From Skermanella aerolata KACC 11604 (GTDB taxonomy: Bacteria; Pseudomonadota; Alphaproteobacteria; Azospirillales; Azospirillaceae), in the NCBI RefSeq assembly GCF_000936425.1, contig NZ_AVFK01000051.1, forward strand, positions 1-40,162: a stretch of DNA of 40,162 nt, given 5' to 3'. Positions within the stretch are counted from its first letter, which is position 1; every line of letters begins with the position of its first letter. A model generated the notes under the pieces. The model was not told where the DNA came from. It made no database searches and saw nothing but the letters and a program-made list of their open reading frames with translations. Made by a program: the position numbers and the translations under genes. Below are positions 21,066 to 32,613 of this stretch, piece after piece.

Positions 21066-21160
21066 CCATCGCAGCTTTGCCTTTGGACCGATCAAGGTGC
21101 CGAGGCCTGCCACTCCGGTCTAAGTACCTCGGGAAGGCGATACTCTTTAGCTGGCCGGGA

Positions 21161-21174
21161 TTGACCTGGAACAA
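21161..21174. promoter_or_regulatory. FNR-like site G in front of the decayed ABC permease
   Basis: On the minus strand this is TTGTTCCAGGTCAA, 12 of 14 to consensus. It lies 40 bp from the first readable residue of the pseudogene. It may have been captured by the deletion that removed the permease's 5' end, or it may have governed a lost upstream gene. Confidence 0.4.
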
Positions 21175-21200
21175 GGCTCGATGGACTGGCGGCTGTCTAG

Positions 21201-22243
21201 ATGCCGGCATTCTCGTTTTCGGTCTACAGCGTGGCGACCGGCGTGAAGACCGAGATCGAGAATGCCAGCGTCGCTGTCGTCGACGGCGACCACTCCGCCT
21301 TGTCGTCCCGCCTGCGCGAAGCGTTCCTGCAACCCTACTTCCGGCTCCCGGCGATGATCGACCGGTCCGAGCTGGACCCAGCCATGGACCGGGGAGAGCG
21401 GACCTTCGTGCTCGATTCCCGCCCAGGTTCGAGGCCGATCTCCTGCGCGGACGCCAGTCGCAGCTTCAGCTCAACATCGACGCGACCGCCATGACCCAGG
21501 CCGGAGTGGGTGCGGGCTACATCGAAGCCATCGTTCAGCGCGAGACCATGGACTTTCTACAGGAACGCGGCGACGCCGAAACCGTCCCGATCAGGCCGGT
21601 GATCCGGGCCTTTTTCAACCCGAACCTGGTGGGATCCTCGTTCCATTCCGTCATGTCGGTGATGGAGAGCATAACGATCCTGTCGATCCTGCTGGTCGGG
21701 GCCGCCGTCATCCGCGAGCGGGAGCATGGCACGATCGAGCACCTGCTGGTGATGCCGGTGCGGGCAAGCGAAATCGCCTTCGCCAAGATATGGGCCAACG
21801 GGCTGGTCATCCTGATAGCGGCCGATCTCTCACTCCGCTTCGTCGTCCAGGGAGCGCTGGGGGTGCCGCTCGAAGGATCGATGCCGCTGTTCCTGGCCGG
21901 AGCGGCCGCATACCTGTTCGCCACCACATCGCTCGGCATCCTGCTCGCGACCATCGTGCGGTCGATGCCGCAGTTCGCGCTGTTGGCGATCCCGGTCTTC
22001 CTGATCCTGAACATGTTGTCGGGTGCTACCTCGCCGATCGAGGGGATGCCGGCGGCATTGCAATTCATCCTCCAGGCATCCCCCACGGTGCATTTCGTGA
22101 AGCTCGCGCAGGCGGTGCTGTTCAGGGGCGCCGGTCTGGAGATCGTCTGGCCGGAGCTTGCCGTGCTGGCCGGTCTTGGCAGCCTCTTCCTGGCGGCGGC
22201 GCTGGCCCGCTTCAGGACGATGCTGGCGAAAAGCAATCAGTAG
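21201..22243 (+). pseudogene. ABC-2 type transporter permease (YhhJ-like), 5'-truncated and frameshifted
   Basis: The remains of a permease of the YhhJ/ABC-2 family. The first part (FSVYSVATGVKTE, then DRGERTFVLD) is read from 21201. At about 21417 a one-base deletion (GAT-TC-CCG for an expected GAT-ATC-CCG) shifts the frame, and the rest (PPRFEADLLRGRQ, DATAMTQAGVGAGYI, the REREHGTIEHLLVMP motif and several membrane segments) is in another frame to the TGA at 22243. The N-terminal membrane anchor of about 40 residues is missing, and a TAG stop precedes the first ATG. No ATPase or HlyD-type partner gene is nearby. It is non-functional unless recoding occurs. Confidence 0.85.
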
Positions 22244-22278
22244 CGCCGACGTTCCGGCGGTTCCGTCTCTGCCGAAAG

Positions 22279-22377
22279 CGCGTCGGCCAGCCGGTTGCCC
22301 TGACCGTTGAGCGCGACGGATCGAGGCGCACCCTGACCGCCACCATTCTGAAGGAGAGACGAGCCGAACGGCGCTGA
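22279..22377 (+). pseudogene. C-terminal fragment of a PDZ-domain (HtrA/Deg-like) protein
   Basis: A 32-codon fragment reads RVGQPVALTVERDG followed by RRTLTATILKERR and a TGA. This resembles the last strands of a C-terminal PDZ domain of a Deg-type serine protease. No protease domain precedes it; the permease pseudogene ends 35 bp upstream. It supports a history of deletion between two genes here. Family assignment is from a short motif only. Confidence 0.4.
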
Positions 22378-22391
22378 AACGCCCGTGGGCT

Positions 22392-24080
22392 TCATCTCAA
22401 ATATGCCTCCGACGCGTAGCGCCGCATCATCCTCTGGCTGTTGAAGTAGCTGGCGATCTTGCTGATCGACTGCTTCATCATCCAGATCCAGCGTGCGCGG
22501 TCTCCGTAGTAGAGCGGCAGGACATCGCCTTCCAGCCTTCGGTAGAGGTCTTCCGCATCGTCATCGGCGGTCCCGAGATCGGCATCGCCGATGGCCCAGC
22601 CGGTGGTGCCGTCGATGCAGGCCTCCATCCACCAGCCGTCGAGCACGCCCAGGTTCAGGACGCCGTTCAATGCCGCCTTCATGCCACTGGTCCCCGACGC
22701 CTCCAGCGGCGGCAGCGGCGTATTGAGCCAGACATCGGACCCGGAGGTGAGCAGGCGTGCCAGGTCCATGCCGTAGTTGGCAAGGAATGCGACCGGGATA
22801 TCCGCCGCCAGTTCGGCTTTGCGGCGGTGCAGCGCCTGGATGACACGTTTTCCGTCCTCGTCATGGGGGTGCGCCTTGCCGGCGATGACGATCTGAAACG
22901 GGTGAGTTTTCGCCAAGGCCCGCAACCGGTCCAGATCGCTGAAAAGCAGGTCCAGCCGCTTGTATCCGGTCATTCTCCGGGCGAAGCCAAGGATGAGCGT
23001 GTCCGGCGACAATGACGATCCGGTCTCCTGTGCGATCCGGTTCAGCAAGGCGAGCTTGGCGCGCCGATGGGCCTCCCACACCGCGGCATCGTCGAGCCCG
23101 TCCGCCCGCACCAGAACTTCCGGCTCGTGGCCCCAGTTGGGGAAATGCCGCTGGTAGAGCTGGGCGAAGCTTCCGCAGGTCCAGGTCTCGACATGGACGC
23201 CGTTGGTGATGGCATGGACCCGGTAGCCGGGAAAAAGCTGGCGCGAGATTTCCGCGTGCCGCTTGGCGACGCCGTTGACGTAGCCGCTGAGGTTCAGCGC
23301 CAGCCGGGTCATGTTGAGGTCCTGCCCGCCGGCGACTGCCCTGAGCGCAGCGATATCGACGACGCCTTTCAGCTTTCCTTCGACCATATCGTACGGAAAG
23401 CGGTCGTGGCCGGCCTCGACCGGAGTATGGGTAGTAAATACGCAGTGCTGCCGTGCGACCTCCGGATCGTAGCCGGCATGCTCGGCGGTGTTGCCGTTCA
23501 GGTGGCGGTGGCCGTGCAGCATTTCCAATGCCAGCAGGGCCGAATGCCCCTCGTTCATGTGGTAGGTCTCGATCTCGAAGCCGAGTGCCCGCAGCAGACG
23601 GTAGCCGCCAATGCCGAGCACGATCTCCTGGTTCAGGCGATACCCGCTGTCGCCGCCGTAGAGGCTGCGGCAGATGTCGCGGTCCTGTGGAGCGTTCTCG
23701 TCGAGCATCGTGTCCAGCAGGAGCACCGGGACTTCATAGCCGAGCGCGCCCTTGTGCCGGTACAGCCACGGCCGCACCCAGACGTCGCGGCCTTCGATGG
23801 CGACCGCCACCTTGGCGCCGAGCGGCCGCGCCCAGCGCTCCGGCTCCCACGGGTCGGGCTGTTCGATCTGCCTGCCGTCTTCGCCGATGCTTTGCCGGAG
23901 GTAGCCGTCGCGGCTGACCAGGGTCACGAAGACCACCGGCAATTCAAGGTCGGCGCACGACCGCACGGTGTCGCCGGCGAGAATGCCGAGCCCGCCGGCA
24001 TAGGTGTGGATTTCCGGGCGTAGCGCGATCTCCATCGAGAAATAGGCGATCCGGCTCCGCTGCGTGAACGCATCGATCAT
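22392..24080 (-). CDS. glgP: Alpha-glucan (glycogen) phosphorylase, short type
   Basis: A 562-residue phosphorylase that releases glucose 1-phosphate from glycogen or maltodextrin. It is the short alpha-glucan phosphorylase type (TIGR02094-like), smaller than the 800-residue GlgP. The N-terminal YFSMEIALRPEIHTYAGGLG and the middle ITNGVHVETW and FARRMTGYKR motifs are in place. The pyridoxal-phosphate lysine lies in GTSGMKAALNG (Lys468). ATG 24080 follows GGGAGAG by 6 bases, so a longer reading to 24161 is rejected. It diverges from ppsA. A weak 11-of-14 copy of the FNR-like motif is at 24132-24145. Together with ppsA it points to use of stored carbon during stress. No glycogen synthase is present. 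Confidence 0.92.
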   Translation of the reverse strand: MIDAFTQRSRIAYFSMEIALRPEIHTYAGGLGILAGDTVRSCADLELPVVFVTLVSRDGYLRQSIGEDGRQIEQPDPWEPERWARPLGAKVAVAIEGRDVWVRPWLYRHKGALGYEVPVLLLDTMLDENAPQDRDICRSLYGGDSGYRLNQEIVLGIGGYRLLRALGFEIETYHMNEGHSALLALEMLHGHRHLNGNTAEHAGYDPEVARQHCVFTTHTPVEAGHDRFPYDMVEGKLKGVVDIAALRAVAGGQDLNMTRLALNLSGYVNGVAKRHAEISRQLFPGYRVHAITNGVHVETWTCGSFAQLYQRHFPNWGHEPEVLVRADGLDDAAVWEAHRRAKLALLNRIAQETGSSLSPDTLILGFARRMTGYKRLDLLFSDLDRLRALAKTHPFQIVIAGKAHPHDEDGKRVIQALHRRKAELAADIPVAFLANYGMDLARLLTSGSDVWLNTPLPPLEASGTSGMKAALNGVLNLGVLDGWWMEACIDGTTGWAIGDADLGTADDDAEDLYRRLEGDVLPLYYGDRARWIWMMKQSISKIASYFNSQRMMRRYASEAYLR

Positions 24081-24177
24081 GAAGGACTCTCCCGGCTGTT
24101 CCCCGTCGCGTCCGGTTCGGGAACCCGCCCACAAACCTGGATCATGGGCAACCTGGAGCATGGGCGCGGGACGTTGC

Positions 24178-24191
24178 TTGATCGAGGTTAA
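24178..24191 (+). promoter_or_regulatory. FNR-like site H upstream of ppsA
   Basis: TTGATCGAGGTTAA is 13 of 14 to consensus. Its centre is 24184.5. TATCCT at 24214-24219 is exactly at the class II -10 position, predicting a start near 24226, 32 bp before the ppsA ATG. Expression of ppsA, and of the ATPase 27 bp after it, is inferred to depend on it. Confidence 0.65.
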
Positions 24192-24257
24192 GGCCGTTTG
24201 TTCCCGTTCTCCCTATCCTCCGCCTCCTCCACGGTGTCGTAAAAGCAGGAGCCGGCC

Positions 24258-26666
<2,409 letters not shown>

Positions 26667-26693
26667 GCGGGCTCCGGACCACCGGGCGCCCGC

Positions 26694-29285
26694 ATGCGCA
26701 TCCAGAAGCTTTCAGCGCAGGCGGCTCTGGCCAGCCTGCGCAGCGGCCAGGCCGGTCTCGCCGCAGCGGAGGTGGAGCGGCGCCTGCGCGGGTTCGGCCG
26801 CAACATCCTGGAGCCGGTCCGGCGCCGGCCCGTGGTCGAGCGCTTCCTGCGCAGCTTCACCCATTTCTTCGCCGTCCTGCTGTGGCTGGCCGCGGCCTTG
26901 GCGCTGGTGGCGGAGGGCTATGAGCCGGGCGGCGGCATGGGCGTCCTGGCCGTCGCCATCGTCGCGGTCATCGTCATCAACGGCCTCTTCAGCTTCTGGC
27001 AGGACTACAAGGCGGAGCGGGAACTCGCGTCGCTGGCCCGCCTGCTGCCGCAGCGGGTGAAGGTGGTCCGTCATGGCGCCCTCGCGGTATGCGACGCGAC
27101 GGACATCGTGCCGGGCGACGTCATTCAGCTGGCCGAAGGCGACCGCGTGCCGGCGGACGCGCGGGTGATCGACGCCCAGAGTCTGCGGATCAATGCGGCG
27201 CCGGTGACGGGCGAGGCCGAAGCGGTTTTCCGCGACGCCGACCCGACCGACGAGACCGATCCCCTTCAGGCGAGCAACCTTGTCCTGGCGGGGACCAGCG
27301 TGGTTGCCGGCGAGGGACGCGCCGTCGTCTACGCGACCGGCGCCCACACGGAGTTCGGGCGCATCGCCAAGCTGACCCAGGGCGACGACCGCGAACGCTC
27401 GCCGCTTCTGGCCGAGATCGCGCGGGTCAGCCGGATCATCGGCGTGCTGGCCGTCGTCGCGGGTATCGCCCTGGCGGCACTTGGGCTGAGGGCCGGCCTG
27501 CCGCCGTGGCAGGCGCTGGTGTTCGGCATCGGCATCATCGTGGCGAACGTGCCGGAAGGACTGCTGCCGACGGTGACCCTGGCGCTCGCCATCGGGGCAA
27601 GGCGCATGGCGAGGCGGAACGTGCTGATCCGGCACCTGCCGGCTGTCGAAACACTGGGCTCGGCCACCGTGATCTGCACCGACAAGACGGGCACCCTGAC
27701 GCTCAACCGGATGAGGGTAAAGGCGACGCAGGGGCCGGTCAATGCCTTGGCGGCGGTGGAACGCCACTGCCATACGCTGAAACGGTCGGACCACGGCTGG
27801 CTCGGCGATCCGATGGAAGTGGCTCTGGTCGAGCACGCCGGTCCGGGGCCTTTGTACCCGCAGGTGGGCGAGGTGCCGTTCGACACCGAGCGCAAGCGCC
27901 TTTCGACCCTTCATAGCACTCCCCAAGGCCCTGTGATCTATACCAAGGGCGCCGTCGAGACGGTGCTGCCGCTGTGCTCGCACTGCGCCGAGGACACTGG
28001 AGCCGTGTTCCTGGACGAGGACCGGCGCGCCGCATTTCTGCGGAAGCAGGAGGACATGGCGAACCGGGGGCTGCGCGTGCTGGCGCTGGCGTGGAGGCGG
28101 AACCCCGACGCCGACGATCCCGAGCGCGGCCTCACCCTGGCCGGACTCGTCGGGCTGGAGGACCCGCCCCGGCCGGAGGTTCCCGATGCGATCGCCAAGG
28201 CGCGGGGCGCCGGCATACGCGTCATCATGATCACCGGCGACCATCCTCACACGGCGCTCGCCATCGCGCGGGAAATCGGCATGGTCGAGGGACTGGAACC
28301 GGAGATCGTGACCGGCGACCGGCTGCGGGTCATGTCCGAAGCCCACCTGATGCTGGCGCTCGACGCCGAAGACATCCTGTTCGCCCGCATCGGCGCGGAC
28401 CAGAAGTTGCGCGTCGTCCAGGCACTCCAGCGCCGGGGCGAGATCGTCGCCGTCACCGGCGATGGCGTGAACGACGCTCCGGCGCTGAAGCAGGGCGACA
28501 TCGGCATCGCCATGGGCCTGTCCGGCACCGACGTGGCGCGCGAAGCCGCCGACATGGTCCTGCTCGACGACAACTTCGCCAGCATCGTCAGCGCCGTGGA
28601 GGAGGGTAGGGCGGTGTTCGCCAACATCCGCAAGTTCATGACCTACATCCTGGCCTCCAACGTTCCCGAGCTGGTGCCTTACCTTGCTTTCGGCCTGTTC
28701 GGCGTGCCGCTGCCGCTCACGGTCATCCAGATCCTTGCGGTCGATCTGGGCACGGACATGCTGCCGGCCCTGGCGCTGGGTGCTGAACCGGCGCACGGCG
28801 GCGCCATGACCATGCCGCCGCGCTCCCGAAGGCAGGGGCTGCTGACCGCCGGACTGATCCTGCGGGCCTACCTGCTGCTGGGATCGTTCGAGGCGATTGC
28901 CGCGATGTCCGGATATTTTGCCGTTCTGTCTGCCGGCGGCTGGCAATGGGGGCAGGGTCTCGGTCGCGCCGATCCGCTTTATCTTCAGGCCACGACAGCC
29001 TGTCTTGCGGCCATCGTGGTGGCGCAGGCCGTCAACGTGTTCCTGTGCCGGCGTGAGCGGGAGCCAATCCTCGACCGCACCTTGCCCGGCAACCCGCGCC
29101 TGTGGTGGGCAGTGGCGGTGGAGATCGGACTGATCCTGCTGATCGTGTACACCCCGATCGGCAACCGGCTGTTCGGCACGGCGCCACTGCCCGCGTGGGC
29201 CTGGGCAGCCGGTGTTCCCGCCGTCGCTGCCATGGTCGTGGCCGATGAGATACGCAAACGGCTGGCCAGGCATGATGAACGCTGA
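26694..29285 (+). CDS. P-type cation-transporting ATPase, Na+/K+-ATPase-like (type II)
   Basis: An 863-residue integral membrane pump. The actuator motif is reduced to INAAPVTGEAE (usual form TGE). The M4 motif NVPEGLLPTVTLALA (about 284-298) has the VPEGLL form typical of Na+/K+-ATPases. The phosphorylated aspartate is Asp330 in ICTDKTGTLT, and the hinge motif GDGVNDAPALK contains Asp590. The M5-M6 region (SNVPELVPYLAF, then VDLGTDMLPALAL) also resembles type IIC enzymes. The transported ion cannot be read from sequence; Na+, K+, Ca2+ and H+ are possible. The ATG has no good ribosome site, so translation may be coupled to ppsA 27 bp upstream. The stop codon TGA abuts the IS5 remnant. Mycobacterial CtpF, a type II ATPase, is a DosR gene. 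Confidence 0.9.
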   Translation: MRIQKLSAQAALASLRSGQAGLAAAEVERRLRGFGRNILEPVRRRPVVERFLRSFTHFFAVLLWLAAALALVAEGYEPGGGMGVLAVAIVAVIVINGLFSFWQDYKAERELASLARLLPQRVKVVRHGALAVCDATDIVPGDVIQLAEGDRVPADARVIDAQSLRINAAPVTGEAEAVFRDADPTDETDPLQASNLVLAGTSVVAGEGRAVVYATGAHTEFGRIAKLTQGDDRERSPLLAEIARVSRIIGVLAVVAGIALAALGLRAGLPPWQALVFGIGIIVANVPEGLLPTVTLALAIGARRMARRNVLIRHLPAVETLGSATVICTDKTGTLTLNRMRVKATQGPVNALAAVERHCHTLKRSDHGWLGDPMEVALVEHAGPGPLYPQVGEVPFDTERKRLSTLHSTPQGPVIYTKGAVETVLPLCSHCAEDTGAVFLDEDRRAAFLRKQEDMANRGLRVLALAWRRNPDADDPERGLTLAGLVGLEDPPRPEVPDAIAKARGAGIRVIMITGDHPHTALAIAREIGMVEGLEPEIVTGDRLRVMSEAHLMLALDAEDILFARIGADQKLRVVQALQRRGEIVAVTGDGVNDAPALKQGDIGIAMGLSGTDVAREAADMVLLDDNFASIVSAVEEGRAVFANIRKFMTYILASNVPELVPYLAFGLFGVPLPLTVIQILAVDLGTDMLPALALGAEPAHGGAMTMPPRSRRQGLLTAGLILRAYLLLGSFEAIAAMSGYFAVLSAGGWQWGQGLGRADPLYLQATTACLAAIVVAQAVNVFLCRREREPILDRTLPGNPRLWWAVAVEIGLILLIVYTPIGNRLFGTAPLPAWAWAAGVPAVAAMVVADEIRKRLARHDER

Positions 29286-30315
29286 GAGCTTGTTCGCTGA
29301 CGGGGCGTGCCGCCCTGTGCTGACCGGGATGCTACTTTGAGCTGAAAGAGGGCTGACGCGCGGGAGGTTAACGGGCTATGTCGAGGGCCGTCATCAACAA
29401 TCGCCGAACCAGCAGGCTATGGGTACCGCCGTCAGAACCGCCAAGTCTTCTCCAGCCTCGTGGGCCGCCTTTGCCGACGTCGATGCCTTCGTGGACGAGG
29501 TTCTGATGGAACTCGCGGCAATGGAGGCGGACGGCACGAAGCCGACACGGTCGGGACCAAAGCCGGCGCTGACTGGAGCAGCGCCGTGCCAAGTCGATCA
29601 TGGCGATCTGGTGTCTGTGCTTCTGTGGCATGCAGTGACGCGCGATCGGCCAGCTGTACGATATCCCGTTCAGCACGCTCTTCACGCTGTTCGCCCGCTG
29701 GACCCGGCCCGGCCTGTGGCGTTGCCTGCTCGATCGGCTGCGCTGCACCTGGCGGCTGGCCTGCGGTGACACCGCCGAGCCCCAAGTACCGTCGTCATCG
29801 ATAGCCGCTCCTGCAGGTCGGCGCCGAGCGGCTTTGATGGCGGCAAAAAAGTCAACGGCGTCAAGGTTCACCTGGGTGTTGATAAGTATGGCATCCCGCT
29901 GGCGGTCGACGTCTCGTCAGCCAACGTGCATGGGCCGTGGCAACGCCGTCAGACGGTATACGAAGGGCATCATCCCGGTGCTCCGTGAACTCTCCGGCAA
30001 AGGGTTCCGGGGATCGGCACTGGGTGACCTGGGCTACCGAAGCAAACGACTGGCCAGGGCTGGCGGGAAGCTCGGTATTACCGTTAAGGCCATTGCCCGC
30101 GGTCATGATGGTGTCTTCATCCCGACCGGAATCTGCTGGGTGGTGGAGCGCTCCTTCTCCTGGATTTCGAATTACCGGCTGTTGAACACGATCTTCGAGC
30201 GAACGAAGGCGCACCTCATCGCCTTCATTGAAATCGCCTTACTTTTCATCCTCTCCGAGCCCGTGAAGCGCTTGGTGATCGAGAAGGTCGGCGGCTGACT
30301 TCGACAAACAGCTCC
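29286..30315 (+). mobile_element. Degenerate IS5-family insertion sequence
   Basis: About 1.03 kb. The left end GAGCTTGTTCGCTGAC and the right end (minus strand) GGAGCTGTTTGTCGAAG form an imperfect inverted repeat. Both are flanked by TGA (29283-29285, 30316-30318), consistent with the 3-bp TNA target duplication of the IS427-like subgroup. The left TGA is also the ATPase stop codon. The ends are approximate because the repeats have diverged. The element separates the stress island from the catabolic operon. Confidence 0.65.
29419..30298 (+). pseudogene. IS5-family transposase with at least three frameshifts
   Basis: Transposase pieces can be joined only by changing frame. The N-terminal part is read from ATG 29419 (ELAAMEADGTKPTR). 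Near 29640 the frame shifts to QLYDIPFSTLFTLFARWTR. Near 29785 it shifts again to VVIDSRSCRS and GKKVNGVKVHLGVDKYG, which contains the DDE-region Asp. Between about 29930 and 29960 it shifts to RELSGKGFRGSALGDLGYR and the last part VVERSFSWISNYRLLNT, with the catalytic Glu. The gene is dead. Similarity is to IS5/IS427-group transposases from memory. Confidence 0.85.
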
Positions 30316-30348
30316 TGAGGACGGCGTATCCGGATCGGCTGTGGTCGC

Positions 30349-31638
30349 TCAGGTCCCGGCGACCGTCGTCGCCCGGCGGACTTCCACGCGGTCGGCGAGC
30401 CAGGAGGCGAGGACGCCCAGCAGCAAGGCCCAGAACGGAGCGCTGATGCTCAGCAGCTTCATGTCCGACATCGCCACGATCAAGGCCACGAAGGCGCCGA
30501 ACTGGTGGCCACGTTCGGCCGAGAATGCCTGCTGAAACGCCGTGAGCAGCACGCCGATCATGGCGAGGCCGGCGACGGCCCCGATCAGGGGCCGGGGCAA
30601 GGCCAGGATGATGGGAACCGCGTAGCCGGCGACGATGCCGAACGCGGCGAACAGCACGCCGTTGACGACAGCCGCCGCGTAGCGTCCGCCCTTGTCCTCG
30701 CCTGCCTGTTCGGACGAGCAGATCGCGGTCATCGGTCCGGCGATGTTGGCGTTGTGTCCCCCGAGAAGGCCGGCCAGGATGCCGCCGACGCCGCTGATGA
30801 CGGTCATCGCGTTGATCGGCGGGCGGTAGCCTTCGACCATCAGGACGCCGGTCGCCTGGGCGTTTTCCGCCCCAATCACCAGGATCGCCAGCGGCACGCT
30901 GATGGCGAGGAAAGCGTCCAGCGTGAAGGTCGGAACGGTGAAGGTGGGCGCCGCGAAGGCGATGTCGATGCTGGCGGTCTGGATGGACCCGGTCAGGGCC
31001 GCAACCGCGACCCCGACGATCAGGGCGGCAAGCACGGGTGGAAACGCCTTGACGAACCGCATCACGACGAAGAAGGCGATGACAGCCGCCCCGACGATCA
31101 GGGGAGCGGCGCCGACCGCCGTGACCACCCCGGTACCGAACCGGATCAAGGCGCCCGCGATCATTGCCATGACGATGGGCATCGGCAGCCAGCGCATGAC
31201 CCTGCCGATCACGCCGCTCAGCCCCAGCAGCAGGACCAGGACGCCGGCCATGATGAAGGCTCCCACCGCCTGATTGAAGTCGAATGCCGTCAGCGCTCCG
31301 ACCAGGATGGCGGCGCCGGGGATCGAGTAGGCCCCGACCACCGGCTGCATGTATAAGGGAGCCAGGACTAGACTGATTAAGCCGCCGAGGAAGTAGATGG
31401 CGAACAGCCAGGAAACGGTCTGGCTGCCGGTCAGCCCGCCCGCCTCTGCCGCGCCGATGACGATCAGCGCGGGGCCGGAGCAGCCGAAGATGGCGGCCAC
31501 CGTGCCGGCGCTGATCGATTTCAGCGTGAGGTGGCGGGGGAGTTCGCGCAGGCCCTTCAGGTAGCCAACTCCGGGCTCGATGATGGCGGCGCGTCCTCCC
31601 GGAGCGGGAGTCGTGGCGTCGGCGTCGTTTGTCGTCAT
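30349..31638 (-). CDS. BenE-family acid permease (benzoate/H+ symporter type)
   Basis: A 429-residue inner-membrane transporter with about 11-12 hydrophobic segments. It has the BenE-family pattern (TVAAIFGCSGPALIVIGAA near 46, GGHNANIAGPMTAICSSEQAG near 287). Family members carry benzoate with protons. In this operon the likely cargo is furoate or a related carboxylic acid; this is inference from its neighbours. It is the last gene of the minus-strand operon, 105 bp after the crotonase gene. The ATG at 31638 has GAGGT 5 bases upstream. A small hairpin (CGGACC, GGTCCG) lies at 31660-31674 in the gap before it. Confidence 0.88.
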   Translation of the reverse strand: MTTNDADATTPAPGGRAAIIEPGVGYLKGLRELPRHLTLKSISAGTVAAIFGCSGPALIVIGAAEAGGLTGSQTVSWLFAIYFLGGLISLVLAPLYMQPVVGAYSIPGAAILVGALTAFDFNQAVGAFIMAGVLVLLLGLSGVIGRVMRWLPMPIVMAMIAGALIRFGTGVVTAVGAAPLIVGAAVIAFFVVMRFVKAFPPVLAALIVGVAVAALTGSIQTASIDIAFAAPTFTVPTFTLDAFLAISVPLAILVIGAENAQATGVLMVEGYRPPINAMTVISGVGGILAGLLGGHNANIAGPMTAICSSEQAGEDKGGRYAAAVVNGVLFAAFGIVAGYAVPIILALPRPLIGAVAGLAMIGVLLTAFQQAFSAERGHQFGAFVALIVAMSDMKLLSISAPFWALLLGVLASWLADRVEVRRATTVAGT

Positions 31639-31743
31639 GGTCGCACCTCGTTGGGCAGACGGACCGAAGGTCCGCCCGGTTCCGCCGAAGCCGCTTGTCC
31701 GGCTTCGTTCCTTGGTTGCTTGTTTCCTCCCCGCGTCGGCCGG

Positions 31744-32547
31744 TCAGGCGCCGGTGAAGACGGGCTTCCGCTTATCGGTGAAGGACGCGACGCCCTCGCG
31801 GAAATCGTCCGACCCGCGCAGGCGGCCATAGGCCTGCCCTTCGATCTCGATGGCGCCCTGGACGGAGGTGTGCTGCCCCCGGTTGAGGACGGTCTTGATC
31901 GTGCGCTGGGCGAGCGGCGAGAAGCCGCGCAGTTCATCGACCAGGGCAGCTACCGCCGCTTCCAGTTCGGCATCGGCCACGCAGTCGGTCACGAAACCCC
32001 AGTCGAGAGCCTGACGTCCGGGAATCCGCTTGGCGCGCATGACCATGTCCTTGGTGCGGGCGATGCCGATCATGTGGAGCAGGCGGGCGGAGCCGCCGGA
32101 ACCCGGAATCATCCCGATCCGCATTTCCGGCAGGGCGAACTGCGCGGTGTCGGAAGCGATGCGGAAGTCACAGGCCAGCGACAGCTCGAAGCCGACGCCG
32201 AAGCAGTATCCCCGGACCTGTGCTATCACCGGCTTGTGGCAGCGCTCCGGTGCCGCGATGTTCCACGCCAGTTCGGAAACGTGTTCCGGCGTTGCCTCCA
32301 TGAAGCCGGTGATCTTGCCGCCCGAGGAAAAGTTTTCGCCGGCGCTGCGCAGCACGATGACCCGTACCTGGGGATCGTCGTCGAGTGCCGCGAAGACGGC
32401 GCTGAGCTGGTCGCGCTGAAGCATGGAGACGATGTTCAGCGGCGGACGGTCGAAGACGATATCGGCGCGTTCCTTGTCGGCGATCAGCTCGACGCGGAAA
32501 CCATCGAGTTCGTTGAGCTGCGGAGTCTTGAAGGGATAGGTCGACAT
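31744..32547 (-). CDS. hmfE: Crotonase-fold enoyl-CoA hydratase/hydrolase (HmfE-like)
   Basis: A 267-residue enoyl-CoA hydratase/isomerase family protein. The oxyanion-hole loop is NFSSGGKITGF (72-82), and both catalytic glutamates are present: Glu121 in FGVGFELSLACDF and Glu141 in ALPEMRIGMIPGSGG. This supports hydratase or hydrolase chemistry rather than an inactive relative. In the furoate pathway HmfE acts on the lactone/2-oxoglutaroyl-CoA step. That role is inferred from operon context. AAGGA lies about 8-9 bases before the ATG. The gene is 66 bp downstream of the CoA ligase. It could also serve another aromatic-CoA pathway. Confidence 0.8.
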   Translation of the reverse strand: MSTYPFKTPQLNELDGFRVELIADKERADIVFDRPPLNIVSMLQRDQLSAVFAALDDDPQVRVIVLRSAGENFSSGGKITGFMEATPEHVSELAWNIAAPERCHKPVIAQVRGYCFGVGFELSLACDFRIASDTAQFALPEMRIGMIPGSGGSARLLHMIGIARTKDMVMRAKRIPGRQALDWGFVTDCVADAELEAAVAALVDELRGFSPLAQRTIKTVLNRGQHTSVQGAIEIEGQAYGRLRGSDDFREGVASFTDKRKPVFTGA

Positions 32548-32613
32548 CGGTCGTTTTCCTTATTTTTACAAATGGGTTTCTTCGGGTGGCGTCTTGAGGA
32601 TTTCAGGCGCGGA

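Noticed and set aside
24132-24145. Additional FNR-like motif (CAAACCTGGATCAT) upstream of glgP
   Set aside because: Only 11 of 14 with mismatches at the ends, and no -10 hexamer at the class II position toward glgP. Kept as a mention only.
31660-31674. Small hairpin (CGGACC, GAA, GGTCCG) between the crotonase and BenE genes
   Set aside because: Six base pairs without a T tract inside an operon gap; too weak to call a terminator.
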